64,000 nucleotides of DNA, from NCBI RefSeq assembly GCF_013294115.1, contig NZ_JABSNP010000005.1, positions 62,001 to 126,000 of the forward strand, given 5' to 3'. The notes beneath the pieces were generated by a model. That model saw nothing but the letters and a program-made list of their open reading frames with translations. It was not told the origin of the DNA and ran no database searches. The DNA comes from Hymenobacter caeli. Lineage in GTDB: Bacteria; Bacteroidota; Bacteroidia; Cytophagales; Hymenobacteraceae. Both the position numbers and the translations under genes were made by a program. How positions within the stretch are numbered: the stretch's first letter is position 1; the number at the start of each line of letters is the position of its first letter. Of this stretch, positions 41,801 to 50,600 are shown piece by piece.

Positions 41801-44800
41801 GTAATCGTGTAGGGCTGGCTAGCGCCCGAAGCCAGGGTGCCGCTGAGGGCCGGGAAGGTGAGCACGCCCGTGGTGGCATTGTAGCTGCCGCCGCCCTGGT
41901 TGCTAAACGTCAGGCCCGTGGGCAGGGCCACGGTTTCCTGCACCCCGGCGGCTGCCACCGGGCCCGCGTTGGCGGCCGTGATGGTGAGCGTGATACTGCC
42001 GCCCGGTGCCACCGTCGCGCCACTGGTAGTGGTGATGGTGGTGTACACGTTGGTGGCGGTGCCGGCGGCAGCCGTGCCAATGCCGGCAGCGGTGGTTACC
42101 GTAGTGTTAGCAGCCCCGCCGTTTAGCTGGGCCGTGTTGTTGTTGGTGCCCGCGGTGGGCGAGTTCAGGTCGCCGGCGTTGTCGCTGGCGGTGCCGGCCG
42201 TTACGGTCGCCACGGGGGCGGTGTAGTCGGCGCCCGGGGCCACGAAGCTGATGGTGTTCGTCACCGACTGCCCCACGGGCAGGGCCGGCAGGGCCGGGAA
42301 GGTCACCACCGTCTTACCGGTGCTGGAATTGTAGGCGTAGGTGCCGCCGTTCGTCACAAACAGGCCGGTCAGGTTGCCGGACAGCGACACGGTTTGCACC
42401 ACGTTGAGGGCCGGCGACACCGAGTTGGCGGTCGTGCTCAGGTTGGCGGTCGTCACGGTGTAGGTCACCTCGTTGCCCCGGGTCACGGTAGCAGTGGAGC
42501 CCGTGATGGGGCCCGTGAGGGTGGTGGCCACGTCGTAGCGGGGCGTCAGGTTCACGGTGTTCACGGCCACGTTGTTGGCGGTCACCGTTTCGGTGCCGCC
42601 GCTGCCGCTCACCACGGCCGTGGCCGTCAGGGGCCCCGTGCCGGGCGTTTTGCTGATGGCCACGCCGTAGGCCTGCGAAGCGCCCGCTGCCAGCGACGTG
42701 CTGGCGAAGGTCACCAGGCCGGTGGCGTTGTTGTAACTGGACGTGGGGCTGGCCGCGCCGCCCATCGTGAGGGTGACCGTGCCGCCGTTGTTGGTGAGGC
42801 CGGCGGGGAGCTGGAGCGTTTCCACCACGTTGGTGGCGGCCACCACGCCGGGGTTGGAAGCCGTCAGGGCGTAGGTTACCGGGTCGCCGGCCAGCACGGT
42901 CGAGCCGTTGGCGGGCGAGCTGATGGCCGTGGCCAGGTCAAAGGTCGTGCCCTTGACTTCCACCGAGATGAAGGCCGTGTTGGACGTCGTGCCCGAGGTG
43001 TTGCTCACCGTGTACGGCACCGTGGCGATGCCCACGAAGCCCGCCGTGGGGGTAAATACCACCATCCCGTTGCTGGTGAAGGCGAAGCTGCCGCCCGTCA
43101 CGGCCACGGCCGTGGTGCTGCCCGGGGCCAGCCCGTTCAGGCTGACGGAGCCCAGGTCGAGCGTGCTCAGGGGCGTGTCGTTCGTGGTTACGGTTTGCGT
43201 AACGGCCGTGCCGGGGGCGGTCGTGGTGAGGTCGTTCACAGCCACCGGCGCGGCCAGTACCGGGGCGTTGCCCGAGAATTCGGACGTGCCCTGGTTGTTG
43301 CCCGAGGCCGTGGCCAGGGTGGCCGTGGCCGTCAGCTTAGCGCCGGTGGCGTTGATGGCCGCGAGCTGGGCCGCCGTCAGCGACGCGAGCGGAATGGAGA
43401 ACGAGAAGCGGTTCTGGCCCGTTTCCGTGCCCTGGTTGAAGCCGTTGACGTTGGTGCTGTACGTGCCAGTGGTGCCGTCGAGGTCGGCGCTGCCGCTGGT
43501 GCTGCTGCCTTCGGTGCGGTTGAACAGGTAGGTCTGGCCCTGGCCGAAGTTGGCCCCCGTGGCGTTCGGGCTGGCCGGGTTGGGCGCGGCGATGAAGAAT
43601 TCCAGCAGGGCCCCGGCCTTGGCGAAGCCCGTGAGCAGCAGGTTGCCGTTGCGCACGGTCGCGCCCTGAAGCACGGGCATGTTGGTCAGGCCGTTGGCCC
43701 CGTTGTCGCCGTCGCCGCTGTCGTTCAGCGTCACGAACGGGCCGGTGCCCGTGGTCTGGCTCTCGCCGCTGGCTTGCAGGTCGATGCCGACTTCGCCGCT
43801 GGCCGCGCCGCCGGTGCTGGTGGGCACCGCGCCGTTGCCGAAGATGGAGTTCTGGCTGAACACCGAGTTGGTGGTACCCGAAGTGGCCAGGATGCCGGCC
43901 CCGTAGTTGCCGCTGATGACGTTCATACCCACCGTGTTGCCGGCCCCGCTGAGGCGCACCCCGGAAGTTTCCACGTTACTGGTGCCGTTGCCGCGGATGG
44001 TGTTGCCGCTGAGGGCGTTGCCGCCCGTGCCGGCAAAGCCGTCGATGCCGTTGCCGGTGTTGTTGGCCACCAGGTTGCCGGTCACGGCCACGGTGTTGCC
44101 CTTGATGGCGATGCCGTCGTAGCTCCCATTGGTGCTGAGGGCGTTGCCGGCAATTTCGTTGTCGCTGATGGTGAGCTTGTTAACCTGGTTACCTACCGAG
44201 ATGCCGTTGCCGTTGCCGAAGCCGATGAGGTTGTTGGCGATGAGCGAGCCCGTGCTCACCGAGGCCGTGTTGGCGGTGATGCGGATGTGGTCGGCGTTGG
44301 AGCGGTTCGTGGTAGCGCTGGGGTCGGTAAAGCTGGTGGCCGTCGTGCCGACGACGTTCTGGCTGATTTCGGTGTTCGGGCTGGCCACCAGGATGTCGGC
44401 GTTGTTGTCGTCGTTCGCGGCGTTGCCGAAGCCGTAAATGGCCAGGCCGCGGAGGACGTTGTTGGTGGCTACGTCGTTCACTTTAATGCCTATCGCCACG
44501 GCGCTGGTGCCCTTGAGCTGCACTTCCGGGCCGTTCACTTTGTCGAGGGTGCTGGCCGTGCCCACCGTGCCGCCGGTGCCCAGCTGCGGGGCGTTGGTGT
44601 CGCCGATGTTCACCGTCTGGGTGGTGGCGTCGATGCTCGTTTTCGGGCCCGACAGCGTGAGGGTCGAGGCCAGGTTGATGGCGGCAATGCTCTGGCCGCC
44701 CTGGGCGGTGAGCTGGCTGGCGGGGCCGCCGTTGGCGCTGGCCGTAAGGCCGGGGTGAGCCTGGCCGTCGGCAATCATAAAGATGGACGTTTCCTGCCCG

Positions 44801-46899
44801 GCGGGCAGGGCCGTGTTGGTGGTGCCCACCGTCGAGCGGTTGAAGCCGGCCTGGGCCAGGGTCGCCTCGTCGCCCAGGGCATTGGCGTTGAGCACAAACT
44901 GCCGGAGCGAGCCCTGGCCGCTATCGTTAGTATTCACCACGGTGTCGAAGTTGTAGCCGAAGTCTACGCCGGCATCGCCCGCGCCGTTCAGGGCCACCGT
45001 CGCGATGGACTGCGGCGTACTGGTGGTGCTCGCCTGAAGCACGGTCAGCAAAGCGCTGGCGGTGTTGGGGCCCGCGTCCGGCAGCTTCGGATTTTGGCCA
45101 CCCACGCGGCTGCCGTTGCCGTTCACGTAGGTCTGCACGGGCACCAGGGTGCTCACGTAGCCGCTGCGGCTGCTGGTCACCGAGTTGTTCACTACGCGCA
45201 CGGCGTAGGTAGTGGCGCTGTTGAGGCCCGTAAACGAATACGTGCCGTCTGTAGCCGTGGTGGTGGCGCTTACATACATGCCGGTGGTCGAGTTGTACAG
45301 CTCGACCCGGGCCCCGCCGCGCCCTACGCCGTTGGCCGTGCCGAAGCTGCGGCCCGTGCCGCCGCCGTAGTTCACGTCTTCGTACACCGTGCCCTGGATG
45401 GCCGGTTGCAGCTGGACGGGCGTGGGCACCGCCGCGTCGCTCTCCGCGATGGGGGGAAAATCTGAGCTGTTGTTCGACCGGTCTTCGGCCACCATGTCGC
45501 CGGGGGGTACCAGGGTACCGCTTACCAGCAAGTAGCCCGGGTTGGCCACGCCGGCCATCGGGGTGCTCACGCCGGTGGCGTAGGCCGTGTTGTTTTGGAT
45601 GGTGCTGGGCACGGCTCCCGCGTTGGCGTACACCACCCGGGCGGTGAAAGTAATGGTGGCCCCTTGGCCCGCGACCAGGTCCACCAAGCCGCTGAGCAGA
45701 TTGGTGGCGGTGCCCGTGCCGGTGTTCACGCCCGTGAAGCCGCCGTTCAGGACCAGCGCCGCGCCGCCGTTGTTGGTCAGTGCCGGGTTGCGTATCGTAA
45801 TCGACTGAGCCGTTGGGAAGGAAGTGCCAGTATCGTTGGCGTCGTTGCCCGTGGTGCTGCCGGTCAGGAACTCGCTGATTTGCACGCGGGGGTCCAGGAT
45901 GGTGCCCGTGTTACGAATCTGAATAGTGTAGGGCACGTCGAACGCCACCGTGGTGTTGCCCGTCGTCACCGAGGCCACTGTTCCCACCGTTTTCAGGATG
46001 TCGATGCGCTGGTCGGGGTCCACGCAGCTGGCCCCGTCGCTGATGGGGGCCGGGTCCACGGTGCCTATTGGCAAGTAAGCCCCGGTAGCCGCGTTCAGCT
46101 GGTAAAATTTACCCGAGCCGGCCGTGTTGGTGGCCCCGTTGGAATAGGCAAACAAGTTGCCCGTGAAGTCAAAAAACGCCGTACCCAAAACTTCTGAAGC
46201 CTGCACGGTGCCGCTGGTGAGCGTCGTCACGGTGGCCGTGGCCGGGTCGGTAGCGGGGGCAACCGCGGCGTCCGGCACTATTTTGTAGAGCAGGCCCGGT
46301 ACCTCCACGCCGTAGATTGCTTGGTCAACCGGGTTGATGGCAATATCGAAAAACAGGCCCTGCCCGTTGGCGGTGGGCCGGTTTTGGTAAGTCAGCGTCA
46401 GGGCATTGAGCTGGGCCGCCCCCGTTTTGGCCAGGTCGAACCGGTAGAGGTTGTTGTTGTAGCTCGTGCTGTTGGCGATGTTGCCGTTGTTGGTACCCTG
46501 CACCGTCACGTAGTAGTGGCCCAGCCGGTCGATGGCGCCCCCGGCGAACTGAACCTGGGGCAGGTTGGTCACCCCCAGGTCCAGAAAGCCATCCTGGCCA
46601 ATCTTGTACATATGGACGGGAGCCCCGGGGCCCGCGTCCGGCACGTACGACAACGCGTACAGGTAAGCGTCAAGCGGGTTATAGGCCAGCGAGTTCACCA
46701 GCACGCCCAAATCCCTCAAATCCGTGGTGGTATAAGGCGTCGTGTTGCGGTTCACGCGGTACAGGTGGGAAGTGGTGCCCACCTGCCGGGTCTGATAGAA
46801 GGTGCCGTCGCAGTTGTACGACAACCGCGTTTGGGCCCGGGCCCCGAGGGCCCCGAGCAGCAGCCACCCCAGGATAAATAATCGTAATAATGGTTTCAT
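38878..46899 (-). CDS. Giant T9SS-exported surface protein with DUF11 repeats (2673 aa)
   Basis: Signal peptide 1-22 (MKPLLRLFILGWLLLGALGA). Residues about 23-300 resemble DUF6923 (YNCDGTFYQTRQVG, LYRVNRN). An SdrD B-like module follows (about 500-570; GTVYEDVNYGGGTGRSFG), then a right-handed beta-helix stretch (about 650-1080) and a bacterial Ig-like module near 1211. Seven DUF11-type modules of about 115-125 aa each cover about 1315-2255 and share the pattern DxxTTLxGP ... NNGP ... LPAGL. A cadherin-like module (about 2246-2370) and a conserved pre-CTD block (LPVELVAFTAKAVANRDAAL, about 2481) precede a T9SS type A sorting domain (about 2593-2673). It is exported by T9SS and probably anchored as an adhesin or S-layer-like filament. 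Long antisense frames across it are shadows. Confidence 0.88.
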   Translation of the reverse strand: MKPLLRLFILGWLLLGALGARAQTRLSYNCDGTFYQTRQVGTTSHLYRVNRNTTPYTTTDLRDLGVLVNSLAYNPLDAYLYALSYVPDAGPGAPVHMYKIGQDGFLDLGVTNLPQVQFAGGAIDRLGHYYVTVQGTNNGNIANSTSYNNNLYRFDLAKTGAAQLNALTLTYQNRPTANGQGLFFDIAINPVDQAIYGVEVPGLLYKIVPDAAVAPATDPATATVTTLTSGTVQASEVLGTAFFDFTGNLFAYSNGATNTAGSGKFYQLNAATGAYLPIGTVDPAPISDGASCVDPDQRIDILKTVGTVASVTTGNTTVAFDVPYTIQIRNTGTILDPRVQISEFLTGSTTGNDANDTGTSFPTAQSITIRNPALTNNGGAALVLNGGFTGVNTGTGTATNLLSGLVDLVAGQGATITFTARVVYANAGAVPSTIQNNTAYATGVSTPMAGVANPGYLLVSGTLVPPGDMVAEDRSNNSSDFPPIAESDAAVPTPVQLQPAIQGTVYEDVNYGGGTGRSFGTANGVGRGGARVELYNSTTGMYVSATTTATDGTYSFTGLNSATTYAVRVVNNSVTSSRSGYVSTLVPVQTYVNGNGSRVGGQNPKLPDAGPNTASALLTVLQASTTSTPQSIATVALNGAGDAGVDFGYNFDTVVNTNDSGQGSLRQFVLNANALGDEATLAQAGFNRSTVGTTNTALPAGQETSIFMIADGQAHPGLTASANGGPASQLTAQGGQSIAAINLASTLTLSGPKTSIDATTQTVNIGDTNAPQLGTGGTVGTASTLDKVNGPEVQLKGTSAVAIGIKVNDVATNNVLRGLAIYGFGNAANDDNNADILVASPNTEISQNVVGTTATSFTDPSATTNRSNADHIRITANTASVSTGSLIANNLIGFGNGNGISVGNQVNKLTISDNEIAGNALSTNGSYDGIAIKGNTVAVTGNLVANNTGNGIDGFAGTGGNALSGNTIRGNGTSNVETSGVRLSGAGNTVGMNVISGNYGAGILATSGTTNSVFSQNSIFGNGAVPTSTGGAASGEVGIDLQASGESQTTGTGPFVTLNDSGDGDNGANGLTNMPVLQGATVRNGNLLLTGFAKAGALLEFFIAAPNPASPNATGANFGQGQTYLFNRTEGSSTSGSADLDGTTGTYSTNVNGFNQGTETGQNRFSFSIPLASLTAAQLAAINATGAKLTATATLATASGNNQGTSEFSGNAPVLAAPVAVNDLTTTAPGTAVTQTVTTNDTPLSTLDLGSVSLNGLAPGSTTAVAVTGGSFAFTSNGMVVFTPTAGFVGIATVPYTVSNTSGTTSNTAFISVEVKGTTFDLATAISSPANGSTVLAGDPVTYALTASNPGVVAATNVVETLQLPAGLTNNGGTVTLTMGGAASPTSSYNNATGLVTFASTSLAAGASQAYGVAISKTPGTGPLTATAVVSGSGGTETVTANNVAVNTVNLTPRYDVATTLTGPITGSTATVTRGNEVTYTVTTANLSTTANSVSPALNVVQTVSLSGNLTGLFVTNGGTYAYNSSTGKTVVTFPALPALPVGQSVTNTISFVAPGADYTAPVATVTAGTASDNAGDLNSPTAGTNNNTAQLNGGAANTTVTTAAGIGTAAAGTATNVYTTITTTSGATVAPGGSITLTITAANAGPVAAAGVQETVALPTGLTFSNQGGGSYNATTGVLTFPALSGTLASGASQPYTITFTAPQQGFVPATATVTTTTTDLVPADNIAQLKVDVGPLTDVATTLAGPAVVLPGETATYTVTTVANGPAPAAGVVQKVSLPAGLTGVTVSNGGTYDATTGVVTFAFAGTLAQGFSQTSTISFAAPAGAGSFSPVASVSTATNETSTANNTAALTTTVTPAADLVVRATGPATAAVGNPVLYVVSTTNNGPAAASGVVPTLQLPAGLTVGFPGGSGAYNSTSGLVTFATVATLASGASVANEVVVAMPDAARLTALAQVTSTGYETNFDNNTANVVTMPDQATTALADLQTTLTPATSTVNAGAAVVLTATFTNAGPAAATNVVPQLVLQPGLTGVVVSDGGTTSNADYDATTGVVTFKATTAALASLASGASLPGTYSVTFNAPATGPVVGVASISSAVSDPALANNTAKATVTVTAQADVTTSLSGPAVAAPGAKVTYAVTTLNSAASASPATSVGQTLTLPGSPANLSVPAGSTTATVGGNTVVTFPPIASMAPGAAGEVTNYVSFTAPGSGASLVLTASVTAAAETNAGNNSATITTVLDNAPVAYDAVNSLQAPTGNSAGPMPISPLIATDADAGQTLTYTIDGTSLPTPAQGTLYVYNGTANVALTTASFPGLVLTAAQAQNLRFDPAAGFVGNAFFRYTATDNAATPLTSVPALYTLPVGADNNSAYKQVAHVAGYSYQNTNVVANVFDLNGGTYDANGAVVKNGLPTTGTNAVVSTADATTLAANGLLLDAATGQLTVGDRTKLKSGTISISVVTTDLNGGTNSVPVSIVLLNPLPVELVAFTAKAVANRDAALAWATASEKNSAYFAVERSFDGAAGSFAQIGQVKGQGTTSSRTAYALTDANVAAQATGPVYYRLRQVDADGTVAYSPVQAVTFAKAATAPAIALYPNPAAGSTRLDLSQLPAGTYQVAVLDMTGRAVLTQTLAAGLAHGLDLTGLASGGYLVQVRGTATDGTAVGLTKRLVKE
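39173..39460 (-). repeat. Pre-CTD block shared with the neighbouring giant gene (copy 1)
   Basis: About 290 nt encoding LPVELVAFTAK... to YSPVQ in the 2673-aa protein are nearly identical at the DNA level to 47939-48231 in the next gene. Most differences are scattered single bases. A recent duplication or gene conversion between the two tandem genes is likely. Confidence 0.75.
40130..42950 (-). repeat. Array of about seven DUF11-type coding repeats
   Basis: Modules of about 350-375 nt repeat in tandem within the 2673-aa gene, each carrying the encoded NNGP-like and LPAGL-like motifs. Similarity between modules is moderate at the protein level, so the array is old but still a substrate for slippage and recombination. 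Confidence 0.7.
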
Positions 46900-47606
46900 G
46901 GAATAGAGCAGATAGTGGAAAGGCAATCCGTCCTAATTCAGCCGAACGGTACCCCAAACCTAATCTGCATCCTGAAATCAATTAGTACTTTCTCGGTAAA
47001 ACTCCCTTATTGCCCGGTGAACAAATGAAAATGGCACGACGTAAAAAAATCAAATTGGGAAATTTCGTCTCGGTTTGGGAATTCCGACAGCAATCAGATA
47101 ATACCGCTTAAATTATGTCCATTTGTCATTATTTCACCGGCTTGCAACGTTTTTTCATTAATTATACACGGGTAGCCAAAGATGTTTTGTCCAATTACCA
47201 TTCCCAATTTGGGAATCATTTTAGCACCTAAGCAAGTATTTTTATAAATCCTTTATTTGTATTATAACAAGATTAATAAAAATTTCGGCTTAACTTTCCC
47301 CTTAGCGCCTATTTGAACGGGCGGTCGTACTCATCTAGCGTTTGCGTGGTGGGAGCATTTCTCCCGCGCCGGTAACCCAGCCGATTGGATCAGCTACGCG
47401 GGAGAGATGATTCGGCTACGCAGACGCCAGATGAGCATGACCGTTCTTTTTTGCGCCCATTCGGGTATGCTCCTGGAAGCAGCAAGGCACCGGGCAGCTC
47501 TGGGCCGGGCAAGCGACCCCGGCTACGCTTCGCGCGGGGCCGGCCATGCTTCTGCCCGGCTTGCCGGGGGGCGGCCACGCCCGCGCCGGGCCCGCGCCCC
47601 GGGCAT
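46900..47606. other. Long intergenic region upstream of the 2673-aa gene
   Basis: About 46,927-47,330 is strongly AT-rich and contains a candidate -7 element on the minus strand (CAAACCTA at 46955-46962, read TAGGTTTG). Three TTGGGAA motifs occur at 47055, 47075 and in a 17-bp palindrome at 47200-47216. From about 47,330 to 47,600 the DNA becomes GC-rich and shows no credible gene on either strand. Confidence 0.55.
47200..47216. promoter_or_regulatory. Operator-like palindrome
   Basis: ATTCCCAA-T-TTGGGAAT is a perfect inverted repeat of 8 bp arms around one base. Two further TTGGGAA half-sites lie at 47055 and 47075, closer to the candidate promoter. Confidence 0.45.
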
Positions 47607-47641
47607 AAAAAAAGCCCCGCCGGATTCCGGCGGGGCTTTTT
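47607..47641 (-). terminator. Terminator of the 3871-aa surface protein gene
   Basis: AAAAAAAGCCCCGCCGGA and its complement with a 2-nt loop and flanking A and T runs, 20 nt after the stop on the minus strand. Confidence 0.9.
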
Positions 47642-47660
47642 CAGGAAGGAGCGGGTTGCG

Positions 47661-50600
47661 CTATTCTTTCACCAAGCGCAGGTTCTGGTGCAGGTTGGTG
47701 CCGTGCACCAGCACCACGTAGGTGCCCGAAGCGAAGTACTGCAAATCGAGCTTGTGCGCCTGGCCCCCGGCCAGCTGGTAGGTGGCCACGGAGCGGCCCG
47801 TAGCGTCCACCAGGTTCACCTGGTAGGTACCGGCGGGCAGCATGCTCAGGTCGAGCGTGGTGCCGCTGGCCGTGGTGGCCGGGTTGGGGTACAGCGTGGC
47901 CTCGGCCGCCACCGTCACCTTGGTGAAGGCCACACTCTGCACGGGCGAGTAGCTCGTCGTGCCGTCGGCGTCCACCTGCTTGAGGCGGTAGTACACCGGG
48001 CCCGTCGCTTTCGGGGCCACGTTGGCGTCGGTCAGGGCGTAGTCCGTGCGGCTGGTCTTGCTGCCTTGGCCGGCCACTTGCCCAATCTTCGCAAAGCTGC
48101 CGGCCGTGCCGTCGAAGCTGCGCTCCACGTCGAAGTAGGCGCTGTTTTTCTCCGAGGCCGTGGCCCAGTTCAGCAGGGCGTCGCGGTTGGCTACGGCTTT
48201 GGCCGTGAAGGCCACCAGCTCCACCGGCAGCGGGAGGGCCCCGATGGTGATGGTGAAGGTTTTCGTGGTCACCCCGCCGTTGGCGTCCACCGTCGTGATG
48301 GTTACGGGGTAGCTGCCGCTCACCAGCTTCGTGCGGTCGGTCACCGTGATGACGCCCGTCACGGGGTTGAGGCTGGTGCCGGCGGGCAGCGGGCCGCTCA
48401 CCAGGGTGGCGGTGCGCACCCCGGTGTCGGTCACGGCCTGCGGCGCGGCGTTGTTGTACACCCCGCTGTTGGCGTCGAACACGTTGGCGATGACGTCACC
48501 GTTCTGGTAGGGGTTCACCCCGCCTTTGGGGGCCGTCAGCGTGTACACCGCGTCCAGGTCCTGGCCCACCGGGATGGTGTAGATGGCCGGGGTCGAAACA
48601 GCACCCGCGGCATCCGTGGCCGTGTAGGTGAAGAAGGCGTTGCCCACGAAGGTGGCCACCGGATCGAAGGTGAGCTGCGCCGCCTGGGCGGGCGTGAGGG
48701 AATCCCCAACCTTTACGGCAACGCCGTTCAGGGCCAGTACCCCTTGGCTGGTGGCGTCGGGGATGCCGGTGATGGTATACGAAGCAAGGTTGCCATCGGC
48801 ATCCGTCCCGCTCAGCGGCGAGATGGTCAGCGGGTTGGCCGTGTTGCCCTGCGGCCCTGTCAGCACGTTGGTCACGGCGTTGGCCACCGGGGCCAGGTTG
48901 CCTTTGCTCACCAATAGGCTGGCCGAGTTGTTGGCGGTCACCTGGTCATTGGTGCCGGCAGTGGGCGTCGTCGTTGCCACCAGGTTGAAGCTGGCGCCAT
49001 TTGGAATAGTCGCCGGGGCTTGCGCCGTGATGGAGTACGTGACTTCGCCGGCGGCTCCGCTCGGCTGGTTGGTAATGGCCGGGAAGGTCACCACGCCGGT
49101 GCCGGAATTATACGTGCCGCCGTTCGATACGCTCACCACCGTCAGGCCGGCCGGGAACTGCACCGTGGTGGTGCTCGTCGCCAGCGAGGGGCCGTTGTTG
49201 ATGACCGACACCGCGTAGGTGGCCGACTGGCCGCCCACCACCGTGGTGGGGCCGGCGAGCGTCACGGCCACGTCCGTCCGGGTCGTCACGGCCACGCTCA
49301 CGCTATTCAAATTGTTGGCCGGGGTGGGGTCGCTGGTGGCCGACGATACGCTGGCCACCGCCGTCAGGGGGCCCGCGCCGGGGGCGTTCACCGTCACCGT
49401 ATAAGGCGTGGTGTTGCCGCTGGCCTGGCTGGCTACCGTCGGGAAGGTCACGAGGCCAGTGTTGGCATCGTAGGTACCGCTGTTGCTCACCGTCACGCCG
49501 GTCAGGCCGGCGGGCAGCGTCAGGGTCTGCACCACGTTGGCCGCCGCGTTGGGGCCGCTGTTGATGCTGCTCACCGTGAAGACCACCGGCGAGCCGGCCG
49601 CCTGCGTGGCCACGTTCGACGTCACCGTCGTCTGCTCGTCGGTCGTGCTCGTCGTGGCCGGGCTCACCATGGCCACGGCCACGGCCGAGTTGTTGGCCAG
49701 GTTGGAGTCGTTGGTAGCCCCCGAGACGGCGGCGTTGGCCGAAGCCGTCAGCTCCGCCGTGCCCGCGGGCACGGTGTACGTGATGGTGTTCGACACCGTG
49801 CCGGCCGCGCCGGGCAATTGGTCGGTCAGGGTGGCCAGCGTTACCACGCCGGTGGTAGCGTTGTAGGCGTTGGCAATGGCGTTGCCGCTGGCGTCGCGCA
49901 CCACTACGTTCGCCAGGCCGGGGACCAGTTGCACCGTCGTGGTTTCGCTGGCGGCCGGCGAGGGCCCGTTGTTGGTCGTCGTCACGGTGTAGGTGGCGGT
50001 GTTGCCGGCCACCTGGGTAGCCGGGCCGTTCAGGTACACCACCACGTCGGAGCTGCGCTGCACGGCCGTCGTCACCGTCGAGCCGTTGTTGGCCGCATTC
50101 GTTTCCAGGGTAGCCGAGGCCACCGAGGCCACGTTCAGCAGGGTTCCGCTGGCGGGGGCGGTGTACGTAATGGTGTTCGACACCGAGTTGCCCACGGCCT
50201 GGCTGGCGATGGTCGGGAAGGTCACCACGCCGGTGGCGCTGTTGTAGCCCGTAGTGGCGGTGTTGGCCACCACGTTGCCGTTGCCGTCCCTCACCACCAC
50301 GCCCGTCAGGCCCGCCGGAATGGCGACCGTCTGCACCACGTTGGTGGCCGTTACCGGGCCGTAGTTGGTGGTGGTGGCGGTGTAGGTCAGGCTCTGGCCG
50401 GCCAGGGCCGCGGTCGGGCCCGTCAAGGCAATGGCTACGTCCGTGGCCGGGCTCACCGTCACGTCGGCCGTGGCAATGTTGTCGCTCGGCATCGGGTCGG
50501 CGTTGTTCGAGGAGATGGTGGCCACGGCCGCCACCACGCCCGCGGCCGGGGCCGTCAGCGAGATGGTGTACGAGGTAGTGGCCCCGCTTACCACGCTGCC

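Noticed and set aside
42394..45465. A 1023-codon open frame antisense to the 2673-aa gene
   Set aside because: Same shadow effect; the sense strand has signal peptide, domains and sorting signal.
47330..47600. GC-rich segment considered as a small gene or insertion-sequence remnant
   Set aside because: No frame has a recognisable domain or a plausible start signal, and no terminal inverted repeats were seen.
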